Part shown: positions 12,397-22,974 of the stretch, piece after piece | How positions within the stretch are numbered: the first letter of the stretch is position 1 | Layout of the letters: every line of letters begins with the position of its first letter | NCBI RefSeq assembly: GCF_001723175.1 | Contig: NC_064651.1 | Location: 496,001 to 560,000, forward strand | DNA: 64,000 nucleotides | Origin: Penicillium oxalicum | Lineage: Eukaryota > Ascomycota > Eurotiomycetes > Eurotiales > Aspergillaceae | Direction: 5' to 3' | The notes under the pieces: model-generated | What the model saw: only the letters and a program-made list of their open reading frames with translations | Databases searched by the model: none | What the model was told of the DNA's origin: nothing | Program-made: the position numbers and the translations under genes

Positions 12397-13369
12397 TTAC
12401 TCTTCCTCCGGCGGCATCTCATCTTCGATGTATCGAACCAAGGATACTCGCATTTCTGTTGTATCGTCACCTCGAAGTATGTCACTGACAAAGTGCGCCT
12501 CAATCTGCATTTGAACCTGGATGGAAGCCGGGTCAGCAATCGGGCTCAGGAATAAGGGTCCGGGGACTCGGAAAAGGTGAGGCACAAGCGCCATCTCATT
12601 CATGGACGAAACTGGGCCAGACCTCCGGCCCCGGACTGATCCAACTCACCATTTCGAGTGCGCCCCGAAGTACACCACAGAGGATATTCGAGAACCAAAG
12701 CTCGTCTTGAGCCCGCCCATCGTCGGGTAACTCAACAAAGTCGGCCAGCGGATTTTCATCAAAGATGAGGGAGAACTGATTGTTGTCACTGGTCCAATTG
12801 GTGACCGTAGGGGCGACGTTTAAGAAGATCTTGAAGCCAACCTGGTTTCAACCAAGAAGGTCAGTTACAGGAACCAAAGTATCAAGACAGTGTCTCTGCT
12901 CCCCAAATTCAAGGCCAGTCGGTTATGATAACGGGAGGTCAATCTTAGCGCACCTTGGCAATCATATCAGCTGTCTCTCGGAAATTGGCACATCGCCCTA
13001 CCCCAGATTTGGCCAGAAAGTCCTCAATTAATCGCATGCCGATGTTATAGCCCATCTTGTCCAATTGTTTGTTGACCTCCTGGTAGTCACTATCGTAGTC
13101 TTGACATAATTGCGCGACGATCGTGCCGTACGTTAATGTGACCAATTCAGCGTTGACTTTATCGATTCTCGTTCTGCGTGAAGTGATGGAATAGTTAATT
13201 CAATGTTGGTGTACAAGAAAGGCCAGCCTCATATCACCAGGTTCAACGGATAGCTTTACTGACTTCCAGATCCTGAGATTATTCCACCGTCAGCATATAC
13301 CCTCAAAGATAAGGACAACGTCGGCTTGACCTACTCTTCTCCTATTCTGGAGGCTTTGGATGATGACAT
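12397..13369 (-). CDS. bet3: TRAPP complex subunit Bet3 (TRAPPC3)
   Basis: Bet3 is a core subunit of the TRAPP tethering complexes, which act as the exchange factor for the Ypt1/Rab1 GTPase on Golgi membranes and receive ER-derived vesicles. Exons in transcript order: 13369-13335, 13272-13264, 13173-12954, 12841-12650 and 12516-12397, giving 191 aa, the normal family length. The second exon is only 9 nt (GATCTGGAA) and supplies residues of the conserved EEIWKTRIDKVNAEL block. Hallmarks are VTLTYGTIVAQLC, NKQLDKMGYNIGMRLIEDFL, the GRCANFRETADMIAKV block with its conserved acyl-binding cysteine region, and NILCGVLRGALEMVQM near the C-terminus. It ends in an acidic tail. It is divergent from the U5 snRNP gene, with 347 bp between the two starts. 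Identification is firm. Confidence 0.97.
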
Positions 13370-13716
13370 GGTCGTGAGCGTCGGATGCCCGGAGACAGTG
13401 ATAAAGAGGCGGATTGTAAGAAGCTGTTCTCTCCAATTTCCGCTCAGTACCGCATTCGAGTGAGCCTCGGATTAAATGTTTGTGATGACTGCGGGGAGTT
13501 CAAATCGACGGAGCTATCGCCGACTCGCCGTACACAATTGGAGTTCACCGCCCACCACATGTGGGATCATCGTTCTTCCCGAAGCTCCAACCGCTCCGCA
13601 AGGAATCTTTCCTTCTCCGCCAAGATCAACGTCAATTCGCGATACCCCGTGGAAGGCCCTCCCTCACATTACCTCCCTCTCATACACCGCGTTTGAGAGC
13701 GTCGCATTGCTACATA
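13370..13716. promoter_or_regulatory. bidirectional promoter between bet3 and the U5-40K gene
   Basis: The two start codons face away from each other with 347 bp between them, so this interval must contain both core promoters and both 5' UTRs. ORFs crossing it are not conserved. No clear TATA box is seen, consistent with two housekeeping genes. Confidence 0.7.
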
Positions 13717-15075
13717 ATGTCAGGAGAAAAACGTCCCGCTCCGGAGGGCTTTGCGCACTCGAGCCAGCTTGTCGTCAAGCGAAAGAAGTCCGATGCCGAC
13801 CTTCACCCCGGGAACGCGGTCGTAAAGAGCTCGTCGCAAAATGGCGCACTCATTCAATCGGTAAGAAGCAATTTGCCATTCCTCCCTCGATGTGCTGTGT
13901 CAAGTCACAATGGCAATGCACGTGTGGTGACTGGCAAGAAATGATCAATTGCTAACTGACAGAACTCAAGATTCCTCGAACGAGTGGACTTGAGGCGCCG
14001 ATTATAGAACTAACAGGTAAAAATTGCTATGTTCTCAAGGCTCAAAATCACAGCGTCTAATTTGTTTCATCAGGGCATTCTGGTGAAGTTTTCACTGTAC
14101 GATTCGATCCGACAGCTCAGCATATTGCGTCCGGCTCCATGGACCGATCTATTTGTACGCCCAGTCGTGCCACCAATCGATATTCGTGGACACCGCTAAC
14201 CCGTCACAGTACTTTGGAACACATACGGACAATGCGACAACTACGGTCAACTGTCAGGCCACAAAGGAGCTGTTCTCGATCTCCAATGGGCCCGCGATTC
14301 CCGAGCACTTTTCTCCGCCTCCGCCGATATGACCTTGGGGAGTTGGGATGTGGAAACTGGAACCCGTGTTCGCCGCCACATGGGTCATGAAGAGATCATC
14401 AATTGCTTAGACATCAGCAAGCGTGGTCAAGAACTACTCGTCAGTGGTAGCGATGATGGTTGCATTGGAATTTGGGACCCGCGACAAAAGGACGCACTGG
14501 AATACCTTGAGACCGAGTTGCCTATTACCGCAGTTGCGTTGTCCGAGGCCGGCAACGAAATTTACAGTGGCGGCATTGACAACACCATTCACGTTTGGGA
14601 TTTGCGCAAGAAAGCAATTGTATACTCCATGGCTGGACACACCGACACCATTACCTCCCTCGAAATCTCGCCAGACTCCCAATCTCTCTTATCTAATTCT
14701 CACGACTCTACGGTGCGAACATGGGATATCCGTCCTTTCGCACCTACGAACCGCATGATTAGGACGTTCGACGGTGCTCCTGTTGGTATTGAGAAGAATT
14801 TGATCCGCGCCAGCTGGGATCCTAAAGGCGGGAAGATCGCCGCGGGCAGTGGTGACCGGAGTGTGGTGGTTTGGGATGCCAACTCGGGCAAGTTGCTATA
14901 CAAATTGCCTGGTCACAAGGGCACAGTCAACGATGTTCGCTTCTCGCCCAACGAAGAGCCGATCAGTGAGTTTCCATATCCGGCAGCTGTGCAATAACAG
15001 GCCATGCTAACTTTTCTCGCAGTTGTGTCATGTTCCTCTGATCGGAACCTCATGCTGGGCGAATTGGGGAAATGA
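13717..15075 (+). CDS. cwf17: U5 snRNP 40-kDa WD40 protein (SNRNP40 / Cwf17 / Spf38)
   Basis: A spliceosomal WD40 beta-propeller of the U5 snRNP, which scaffolds the Prp8-Brr2-Snu114 module in the nucleus. Exons: 13717-13860, 13971-14016, 14074-14154, 14210-14965 and 15023-15075, giving 359 aa. All introns are GT..AG and restore one continuous frame. A short N-terminal tail (MSGEKRPAPEGF, with a basic KRKK patch) precedes about seven WD repeats. Repeat ends are visible as SILLWNTYG, TLGSWDVETG, CIGIWDPRQ, TIHVWDLRK, TVRTWDIRP and SVVVWDANSG, with GH dipeptides at the expected spacing (LTGHSGEVF, LSGHKGAV, MGHEEIIN, MAGHTDTI, LPGHKGTV). The final repeat is completed by the last small exon (VSCSSDRNLMLGELGK). 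Length and repeat number fit the family. Identification is firm. Confidence 0.97.
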
Positions 15076-15651
15076 TGTACAAAGATAGTCATGAAAACGG
15101 ATAAGCGGGCGTTCACTTGATCTACATAATCGCATTTTGTCTTGCAGGTGCCAGGACCGCTCCAGTAGCCACAGATGGAACTCCATCAACAGAGACAGCT
15201 AATTTTCGACCGAAACCGTCGCTCCTCAGTCCTTCATCCTTAAGTCGACGACGCGTGGATTCATCTCTTGGGACAGAAAACATCTTTGAAGGAGGCATTA
15301 CGCCGTCTCTCACCTGTATCATACGTTGATTGTGACGTCCTAAATATTACAAGACCGGATCTCACGGACGGTGCTGCATTGCTCCTTCCTGCTCTCTCTC
15401 AGTTCCTCCGGCTCGACTGAGGCGTCTAGTTCTTTCTCTCAAAGTTGAGGCCAAGGCACGTTGGTCCTCGGTAGGAAGAAGGCTTACGCTACCTTTGAAT
15501 CGGATCTGGCCCGGTGATCTGATTCTCCTCTTCACATCGCCTGGTCTTCTGCAGCTATATCTCATATTCATGCACTATTGACTATCCCAATTTCCTCTCG
15601 ATCGTCGACGGTCTCGATTTGCCCTGCGCTTTGCATCTTATTGCAGTGAGA
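15076..15651. other. intergenic, nothing recognised
   Basis: Probably the 3' UTR of the U5-40K gene, then spacer. The ORFs on both strands here show no protein-like features. Confidence 0.4.
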
Positions 15652-16174
15652 ATGAAGTGCGCAATAGCTTACAGGTTTGCATGTATTCCAGCACCGCGTC
15701 CGACCGTTACGACAGGAGAAGCTCTCCTCTGCTTGCACTTCACCCTGGCCTGCTCGTACGCCATCTGGCTATGTGAGTACTTGCGCGACGATCCATTTCT
15801 CCAGGACTAGAGAGTTAATGCGCTCTGCAGCCTTGGTTATGAGAAGTGTGCTTGGAAATTGGCCGTTCTGGATCCTTTGGACATGTATTTCCCTGCTCCT
15901 TCTCGGTCTCGCCGGAGCTGTCGTGTTCATCTACTGGGTTGTCCAAAAGCTGTTTCAATCTTGGCGTTCGAGAGGCGGCTATCAGGTCGAGCGACCGGAT
16001 GTCATCTTGCTCGTTGACGAAACGAACGTGGAATCCTGGAAGAAACTTGCCGAGAAAATCCACTTATCACAATGTTTCAAATTCGACGTGCGGACAGCTT
16101 TGGATCGGCAGGCAAGGGGAAATCAAATTGTGTGTCAAGATCCCTTGGTTCCAATCACAGTCTTCTTGAAATAG
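15652..16174 (+). CDS. possible small membrane-protein gene, possibly incomplete or degenerate
   Basis: Not recognised. An ATG at 15652 opens a 121-nt exon. A 58-bp intron with good ends (GTGAGT..CTGCAG, 15773-15830) joins it in frame to a second exon reading to a stop at 16172-16174, about 154 aa. The product would have two hydrophobic segments (EALLCLHFTLACSYAIWL and the motif FWILWTCISLLLLGLAG..VVFIYW). A soluble tail containing ERPDVILLVDETNVESWKKLAEK follows. A further GTGTGT donor at 16130 and possible exons up to about 16670 could extend it, but I cannot assemble a convincing frame. It may be a real short gene, the 5' part of a longer membrane protein, or a decayed relic. No function is proposed. 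Confidence 0.35.
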
Positions 16175-17388
16175 CGTCTTAGCTGACTTATGAGAAGCCG
16201 ATCTTGTCCGTCGACTGCGCCAAAGTCACAAATGACAACCTTGAGATTGCTGGTCGATGGGTTCAGATTGAGGAAGGCATGTCGACGGCTGGAACTCAGG
16301 TCTGAATATTTCGGACATTGCGCTATCGACATTTGGAGCAGAGGGTGCTTTGGGTGAGCCAGGAATCTGGCTGAGCTTCTTCCAGGTGCTGCTTCCACAT
16401 ACGACTGCCAGCATTCGTTTCTTTCTTTGGGTTTCTTTCTTCTTTATGCTGCCTGGCAGATGGCGTGCCAGGCACTGGGTATCATTTTACTTCCCCTGCA
16501 AGCTGGAGATTACATTCTCTTCATGGAAGGACTTCCACGGGGAAAACCCAGGCATATGCATTCAGGCGAGTGCTTGAACTTCCCTGGGGTTGCGAACAGC
16601 TCGCTTCGGTTTGAACAGAATTCGAGTCAGTCAACAAAAACTGGCCGTTTCGTCTTTTTCCAGTGTAAATAGATTCCCCGGTCACAGACCGACTTGACGA
16701 GCGTCAAGGGCTTTCCTTTGCATGTTATGACCACATGGTGATGCGCCTCGAATCATAAGTCCTTCTTATTCCTTTGTCGAGGAGTCTGTCATTCAAATTC
16801 TCTTCATTATGGGGGGAGTGGCGAAGAATCGCTCAATATGATGGCCAAGGCACGAACCGAGGAACCTGTTCAGCTGGAGGGTCTATAGCTTGCAGGGTTA
16901 AATATGCCCTCTCCACTCCCAAGATAAAGTCGTCCATGGTGTAAAAAAGGTATCAAATCCACGCGCACAAAGACCTTGACCCAGAGCCATCCGAAACGCA
17001 ACGCTTGTCTTGAAATAAAGATTCATAAACAGTCTTGTCAAATACAAGACAGCCTATCGTATAAGTGATGCGACGATCCGCGACCCTCTTGCCGAAGTAA
17101 AGAATGTCCAGCGGAGATTCAACCGCGATACGCTAGAAAAAAAACTTATCCGAAATGGCTTATCTGGCAGCATCTACCACATTCAATCTGGCTGGCACGC
17201 TTGACACTCATTTATCCCAAAAGCCGCCTCGAACCTCATCAACATCAGGGATCTTCGACTCCGCGTTCTTTTTTTTCCCAGCCGGTTTCTCTCGCTTCTT
17301 CCGACGGGGACATTAAGTTGGCCCGCCCGTCCATGATCTCCGGCGGCACTCCGCACTGGTGATGCGCACGCGATGTTGGAGCTTACAC
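16175..17388. other. spacer and promoter of the GH47 gene
   Basis: No supported gene. Short hydrophobic ORFs around 16350-16670 could be further exons of the uncertain gene upstream. 17230-17380 is C/T-rich and probably holds the core promoter and leader of the GH47 gene. An in-frame upstream ATG at 17362 would add nine residues to that protein. Confidence 0.4.
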
Positions 17389-20300
17389 ATGTTCCACCCC
17401 CGTCGAGCGTGGATCATGCTGGTCTACGCGATTATCTTGTCGCTTTGGCTGACGGTGGCGCATGGTATGCGTGATCAACAGATCAAGGAGTTGAGGTGAG
17501 TCTCTGGTGCGCGGTGTTGTGCTATTGAAAGCCACCCCCGAGTTGTTCGCTCGGTGCGGGATGGATAGCCGTTGTCGACAATGCCGTGCATGCCCTCTGG
17601 GGATGTCATTTTTGGAGATTGAGGACCGATTCTAATTTTTTTTTCCTCTCTTTTTCTCCCTACTACTTTTAGGCAAGAAACTGAGCGCATGTTCTATCAT
17701 GGATATGAGAATTATCTCGAGCATGCTTTCCCCGAAGACGAATTACGACCGTTGACCTGCGGCCCTTTGACGCGCGATAACAAGAATGCCGAACATAACG
17801 ATGTCCTGGGGAATTATACGTTGACCCTGATCGACAGCCTGTCGACGCTGGCTATTCTCTCCTCTAGCCCCGAGGGCGGCGATCGGGCATTGCGGAGCTT
17901 TCAGGATGGGATAAAGGAGTTTGTGAGATTATATGGAGATGGCTCGAGTGGTCCTGCAGGTCAGGGCGAGCGAGCCAGAGGATTCGACATCGATAGCAAG
18001 GTGCAGGTCTTTGAAACGGTCATCCGTGGTTTGGGTATGTATCTTGCTTCTTTTTTTTTTCTTCGACACACGGCATTGTTCAAGTGGCCATACTTGTCAC
18101 AGCTCGGTAGCTAACTCTCCATTCGTTCTGTTTAGGCGGGCTGCTCAGTTCCCATCTTTTTGCGATTGGCGAGTTGCCCATTACTGGATACAATCCGCCA
18201 GAACCAGAGGCGGCATACGCAAGTGCTTGGGATAAGGGAGAGTTCTCTGAGAATGACCATGGCATTGTCTGGGACAATGATTTTGTCTATGACGGCCAAT
18301 TTCTTCGACTGGCTGTCGACCTGACGCATCGTCTCTTACCTGCATTTTATTCGGGGACGGGACTCCCCTACCCACGAGTCAACCTGCGACATGGGATCCC
18401 CTTCTATGGCAACTCGCCGTTGAACACCAAGAGCAGCGCCGACAAGGACCAGAAGCCCAAATATGCGTACATCAAGGCCGAGGAGGACATCACGGAAACG
18501 TGTAGTGCTGGCGCAGGTAGCCTGGTCCTGGAGTTCACTGTGCTGAGCAGATTGACCGGAGACGGTCGGTATGAGGAGCTGGCCAAGCGGGCCTTTTGGG
18601 CCGTCTGGTCGTATCGCAGCGAAATTGGCCTCATTGGATTCGGAATTGATGCAGAGTCGGGTAAATGGGTTGGACCATACTCGGGGGTGAGTGACAAGTA
18701 CCGCGCTGGTCGAATCAGAACGACGAGAAACAGCAAGCTAACAGGCAGAATGTTTTGCTTTTCAGATTGGCGCCGGCATTGATAGCTTTTTCGAGTATGC
18801 CTTCAAATCCCACGTTCTCCTGTCGCAGGGAGAACGGCCGCCATTTGATCGAAGCAACCCTTGGTCCATTCTGGATGACTATTACCTGCCATTGACCGAA
18901 GAACAGCATTCTGCCGACGCCTTTCTCCAGGTCTGGGAGGACTCGCATAACGCGATCAATCGCCATCTCTATCGTGGTGAGGGGTACCAACACCCGCATC
19001 TAGTAGTTGGTGATGTGACAACCGGGGCGACACGAGCCTTTTGGATTGATAGCTTGAGTGCCTACTATCCGGGCCTGTTGGCCTTGGATGGCAAGATTGA
19101 TGAGGCGATCCAAATTCATCTCCTGACTACGGCCGTGTGGACACGGTACTCGGCTCTCCCTGAGCGTTGGAACGTAGCCACTGGTGATATCGAAGGCGGC
19201 TTAGGCTGGTATGGCGGTCGACCTGAATTCATCGAGTCTACATACTACATCTACCAGGCGACTGAAGACCCGTGGTACCTGCATGTCGGTGAAATGGTCC
19301 TGCGTGACCTTAAGCGGCGATGCTGGACCCAATGCGGCTGGGCGGGTCTGAGAGATGTCAAAACTGGCGAGATGATCGATCGCATGGAAAGCTTCTTCCT
19401 GGGTGAGACTGCCAAGTACATGTTTCTGCTTTTCACGCCCGATCACCCCCTCAACAAACTTGATGCGCCCTGGGTCTTCACCACCGAGGGTCACCCTCTC
19501 GTCATCCCCAAGAGAGCCTCGTCCGGGTCACGGCGTCGACCAAACGGACACCTCGGCCACGAGCGCCAGGCCGTAATTGCCACGGATAAAGATTCCAACA
19601 CATGTCAGGCGCCGCCACTCTCGTCAACGTTCGGCGTGTCGTTCACTGCCTCACGCTCGGATCTCTTTCATGCCGCTAGCTTGGCACGATTACACCTTCG
19701 GCCTCGTCGCGGAGCAGGCGAGGGTCCCATCCTGCAGGATTCGCCGAATCAGCCAGGTGTCTCAGTATCCGACCTGTCCTCGCCTACCAATTACACGTAC
19801 TACCCTTGGACTCTGCCTCCCCATCTGGTACCGTTCAATGCTACTAGCGCGCCCATGGCGATCCGTCCGACGATGGATATCTCTTTCCCGTCTCTGCCCG
19901 GGGTGTCAACCTCGGCGCCAACGCTCTAGAGCGCGTCCGGGACGGTGTCTTTGTGAAATCCATCGGTGGCCTTCGACTTAGCATGGTCCAGGATGTTCCT
20001 CTCACTGGAGCCGGAGGAGCATCTGATGTTGAAGCCGGATACCGCGTGCAAGTAATCAACAACGTACCCCTGGGCAAGGATGAGAAGGTATACATCTCAC
20101 GTCAGATCACATTTGATGTCGTTGATCCGTACGATCCGAACTTCACCCGGGTTCGCGACAGCGCCATGCTTGACCTCGTCATTGACGTTCTTGCAGACTC
20201 CTCTCGCCGTCGCAATGGCTCAACTGCTTCAGGATCTAGCCAACCTCCAGCAAAACAATCAGCCACGCCAGCAGCACACGACCGTATTCCACGGAGTCGA

Positions 20301-21065
20301 GCTGCCGTCAACCCAAGTGAAAGTGGAGCCCTTCACGCTGCAGACTCACCCATGAAGACGATCCTGTCAAGCCTGTTGAATACGGTTTCGTCGTTGATCA
20401 GAGACGAGACGGACGATGTGGCTCCACTCAGACTCAGTCTTCCGGCGACCATTCCCACGGGGATCGGCGCGGCACCGCTGCCCGAGGTTGAAGACGCAAT
20501 GACCATCTCGCACCGCGGCAACCCGTCAACTGCCCGATTGACATGGTCGAATATATACTTCGCCGGGGAATTATGTACAGAGCGTATTCTTCGCGACATT
20601 GCACAAACACATGAAGTATTGGTGATCAAGCGCGGAGGTTGCACTTTTTCTCAGAAATTACGCAACATCGCCGCATTTCGCCCCGGTCGATCGTCTCTGA
20701 AACTGGTGGTCATTGTTTCGTACGACGAGCCGGAATCTACCACCACACATCCGTCTCACGTCAAACCGGCCGAGCCCAGCCTTACAGAGGCAGAGGCAGA
20801 CTCAAATTCAGACTCCGAGTCGCGCGTCCTCCCATCCGTCCCTCTTGCAGCGCAACGTGCCGAAAGCGCCCTGATCCGTCCCCATCTGGATGAGGCCCAG
20901 ATGACGGCCAGTGGTATCCCCCGCAGTCATCTTCTGAGTATGGTGATGGTCGGCGGTGGCGAGGAGACGTATGCGCTGCTGCAGGTGGCATCGGGGGTGG
21001 GCATCAGGAGGCGGTATAGCATGCGTTCACGGGGTGTGCCCATCACGAATGTGCAGATCATTTGA
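17389..21065 (+). CDS. mnl1: ER-degradation-enhancing alpha-mannosidase-like protein, GH47 + PA domain (EDEM/Mnl1 type), with a one-base frame break
   Basis: EDEM/Mnl1 proteins act in the ER lumen, trimming or recognising mannose on misfolded glycoproteins so that they enter ERAD (family knowledge). Exons: 17389-17495, 17673-18034, 18136-18686 and 18766-21065, about 1106 aa. A hydrophobic N-terminus (WIMLVYAIILSLWLTVAHG) is a signal peptide or anchor. GH47 signatures follow: MFYHGYENYLEHAFPEDEL, HNDVLGNYTLTLIDSLSTL, EDITETCSAGAGSL, RPEFIESTYYIYQATEDPWY and MESFFLGETAKYMFLLF. A PA (protease-associated) domain lies near the C-terminus (about 20530-20740, with VIKRGGCTFSQKLRNIAAF). Frame 1 stops at 19927-19929, while the clearly homologous continuation (GANALERVRDGVFVKSIGGL) is in another frame from about 19900. 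One base appears to be missing near the GGGG at about 19899-19902. No C-terminal HDEL-type signal is seen. Confidence 0.88.
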
Positions 21066-21470
21066 GCCTGAAGATTTAGCTGGTGGGGGGAGAATAACAC
21101 ATTTGTCTGTCTGGCAATGTATATACAACATATTTCTTCATACTGATTCTCTTTTTTTTTTTCTTCCAAAGTAGCCAATTTCATGGGTCATTCTGAGTTT
21201 TGAGCCCAAGTTCCCAACCTATCGGTTGGTTGTCTTGTTCCTTCCATGCATTGACCAAGGGTATTGGTAAATTGTACCTCGTATGATCCATGCCGTTGGC
21301 GAAGCTCTATATCTATGAATTACTTCCAGAATTTTACCTTCCTGACCTTTGCTCTTACTTGAACCGAATTGAAGCCTGAAGAATCTTTTTATTTATTTGT
21401 TTGATTCCTCTCCAAATCTCCAAATCAAGACTTCCAAAATCACGACGTCAAGAATATAACCACCCACCCC
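21066..21470. other. convergent 3' region
   Basis: 405 bp between the stop codons of the GH47 gene (+) and the RidA gene (-). It is expected to hold both 3' UTRs and poly(A) sites, and includes a T-rich tract near 21150. No ORF is supported. Confidence 0.6.
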
Positions 21471-22253
21471 TTACTCCAACGCAATACACTCAATCTCAAC
21501 CGGCACGCCCTTGGGCAGCTGGTGCACCGCAACACAGCTACGAGCAGGCTTGTGCACAAAGAACTTCTCATAGGTCGCATTCATCTCGGCAAAGTTGGCC
21601 ATATCCGTCAAAAAGACATTGACCTTGACAATCTTGGACACTTCAGAACCGGCGGCCTTGAGGATGGCATCGATGTTGTTGCAGCAAGCCTGGGTGAGCT
21701 CGCCAATGTTACCCTGGACCAGGGTGCCGGTGGAGTCGGCGGGAATTTGGCCGGAGACGAAGATCTGGCCGTTGGCGCGGATAGCCTGGGACTAAAGGGT
21801 TGTTAGAAGGGCGGTGGTTAGAATTGATATGGTTATGGGACGGGGAAGGGGAATTGTGGAAATTGTTGGAAGTATATGTAGGTAGGGGTGGTTGATGGTG
21901 AGGAGGGAAGTTTTTTTTTTCCAATGGAGAAAAGCTTTGAGAAGCTCTGAGAAATACTTACGTAGGGGCCGGCAGCTAGATGAGAGATTCGTAGCAGTTA
22001 GTATTTGAATTAGAACGTGAGATGAACCAATTGATACCCGGGCCGTCCATTATAAATGAGACGGCCTAGTGAGTGTGGAGCTCCGGAGGTAGCTTGAGAC
22101 GATAGACGTACGAGGGCAGGCATCCTTGGCAGTAATGGCGGACATGTTGGCAGACATGGTGGGTAGACTGTGAGGTCTCAGTGGACTTGGGATCGAGAAT
22201 CGAGGGTAGATGGTACGATTGAGAGCAGAAAGACGAGAGAAAGCGCGGAGCAT
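21471..22253 (-). CDS. mmf1: RidA/YER057c/UK114-family reactive imine deaminase, mitochondrial (Mmf1-like)
   Basis: RidA proteins hydrolyse reactive enamine/imine intermediates released by PLP enzymes and so protect branched-chain amino-acid and mitochondrial metabolism (family knowledge). Exons in transcript order: 22253-22112, 21975-21962 and 21791-21471, giving 158 aa. The middle exon is only 14 nt. The first about 33 residues (MLRAFSRLSALNRTIYPRF..) are basic and hydroxylated without acidic residues, as in a mitochondrial presequence. An internal ATG (MSANMSA) could make a cytosolic form. Family blocks are AGPYSQAIRANGQIFVSGQIP, GNIGELTQACCNNIDAILKAAGS, VKVNVFLTDMANFAEMN and KPARSCVAVHQLPKGVPVEIE. 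The last carries the active-site Arg (PARSCV) and the terminal Glu. The acceptor of exon 3 is the TTAG before TCCCAG, because only this gives the conserved SQAIR. Confidence 0.95.
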
Positions 22254-22974
22254 GGTGGGGAGGAGGATAAGTACGATTGGGGGTGGAGGGGAAGACCAGA
22301 AAGGTGGGGGGAGCAGACTCGGAGTATTGCCGTCGATCCCCGGTGTTGACGTTAGTTTGCCGGTTGACTACTTCAGAGGTGCTTCTGGCCAGTCATGGCT
22401 CCGTGATGATGACGAGACCACCGAGATGTTGCTGACAGCCGCGCATACTGTTCACGGTGGTCACAAAGAAGCTGAGCCGGAGAGGCCTTGGTGGGTCTCG
22501 AGTGAGGCTGTTGGAGAGTTTCCCGAGGAAAAGAGAGAGCTACGGAAAGCATCGGCCTGGCATCGTGCAGACAGAGATCAGGAAAATCCAGGAATTTTTG
22601 GGATGCAATTAAGATGGTGGTAGATTGTTTCATGGGAGATATGCACTCGTCGTTTGGAGCAACCGGAGACTCGCTCGGCTGTAGAAATACCGTCCCCATC
22701 ACGCGGAAATCAAGTCAAAAAAGAGTACGATACAGGACAATTGAGGCGGCGGGCTAGGCTCAGGCAAGGTCGTTTCGTCATGAGGGTGGAATGTGAATGA
22801 AAAGCGCTCGCTAGGTGCCAAGAGAGAAAGAAAGAAAAAAAAAAACAGTCCAAATCATGCCTGAGGGGAAAAACAAAAGAGGAGAAATGTTATCGAGGGG
22901 AGACATAGCCTCAGTGGATGTCGGAGGCATCTCGATGGGTATTTGAGTCGGAGATGGCGCGGGACAGACAATTC
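22254..22974. other. intergenic (RidA promoter / 3' region of next gene)
   Basis: 721 bp holding the promoter of the RidA gene (on the minus strand, so just above 22254) and the 3' UTR of the upstream gene. The local ORFs are not conserved-looking. A purine-rich stretch lies at 22825-22890. Confidence 0.5.
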
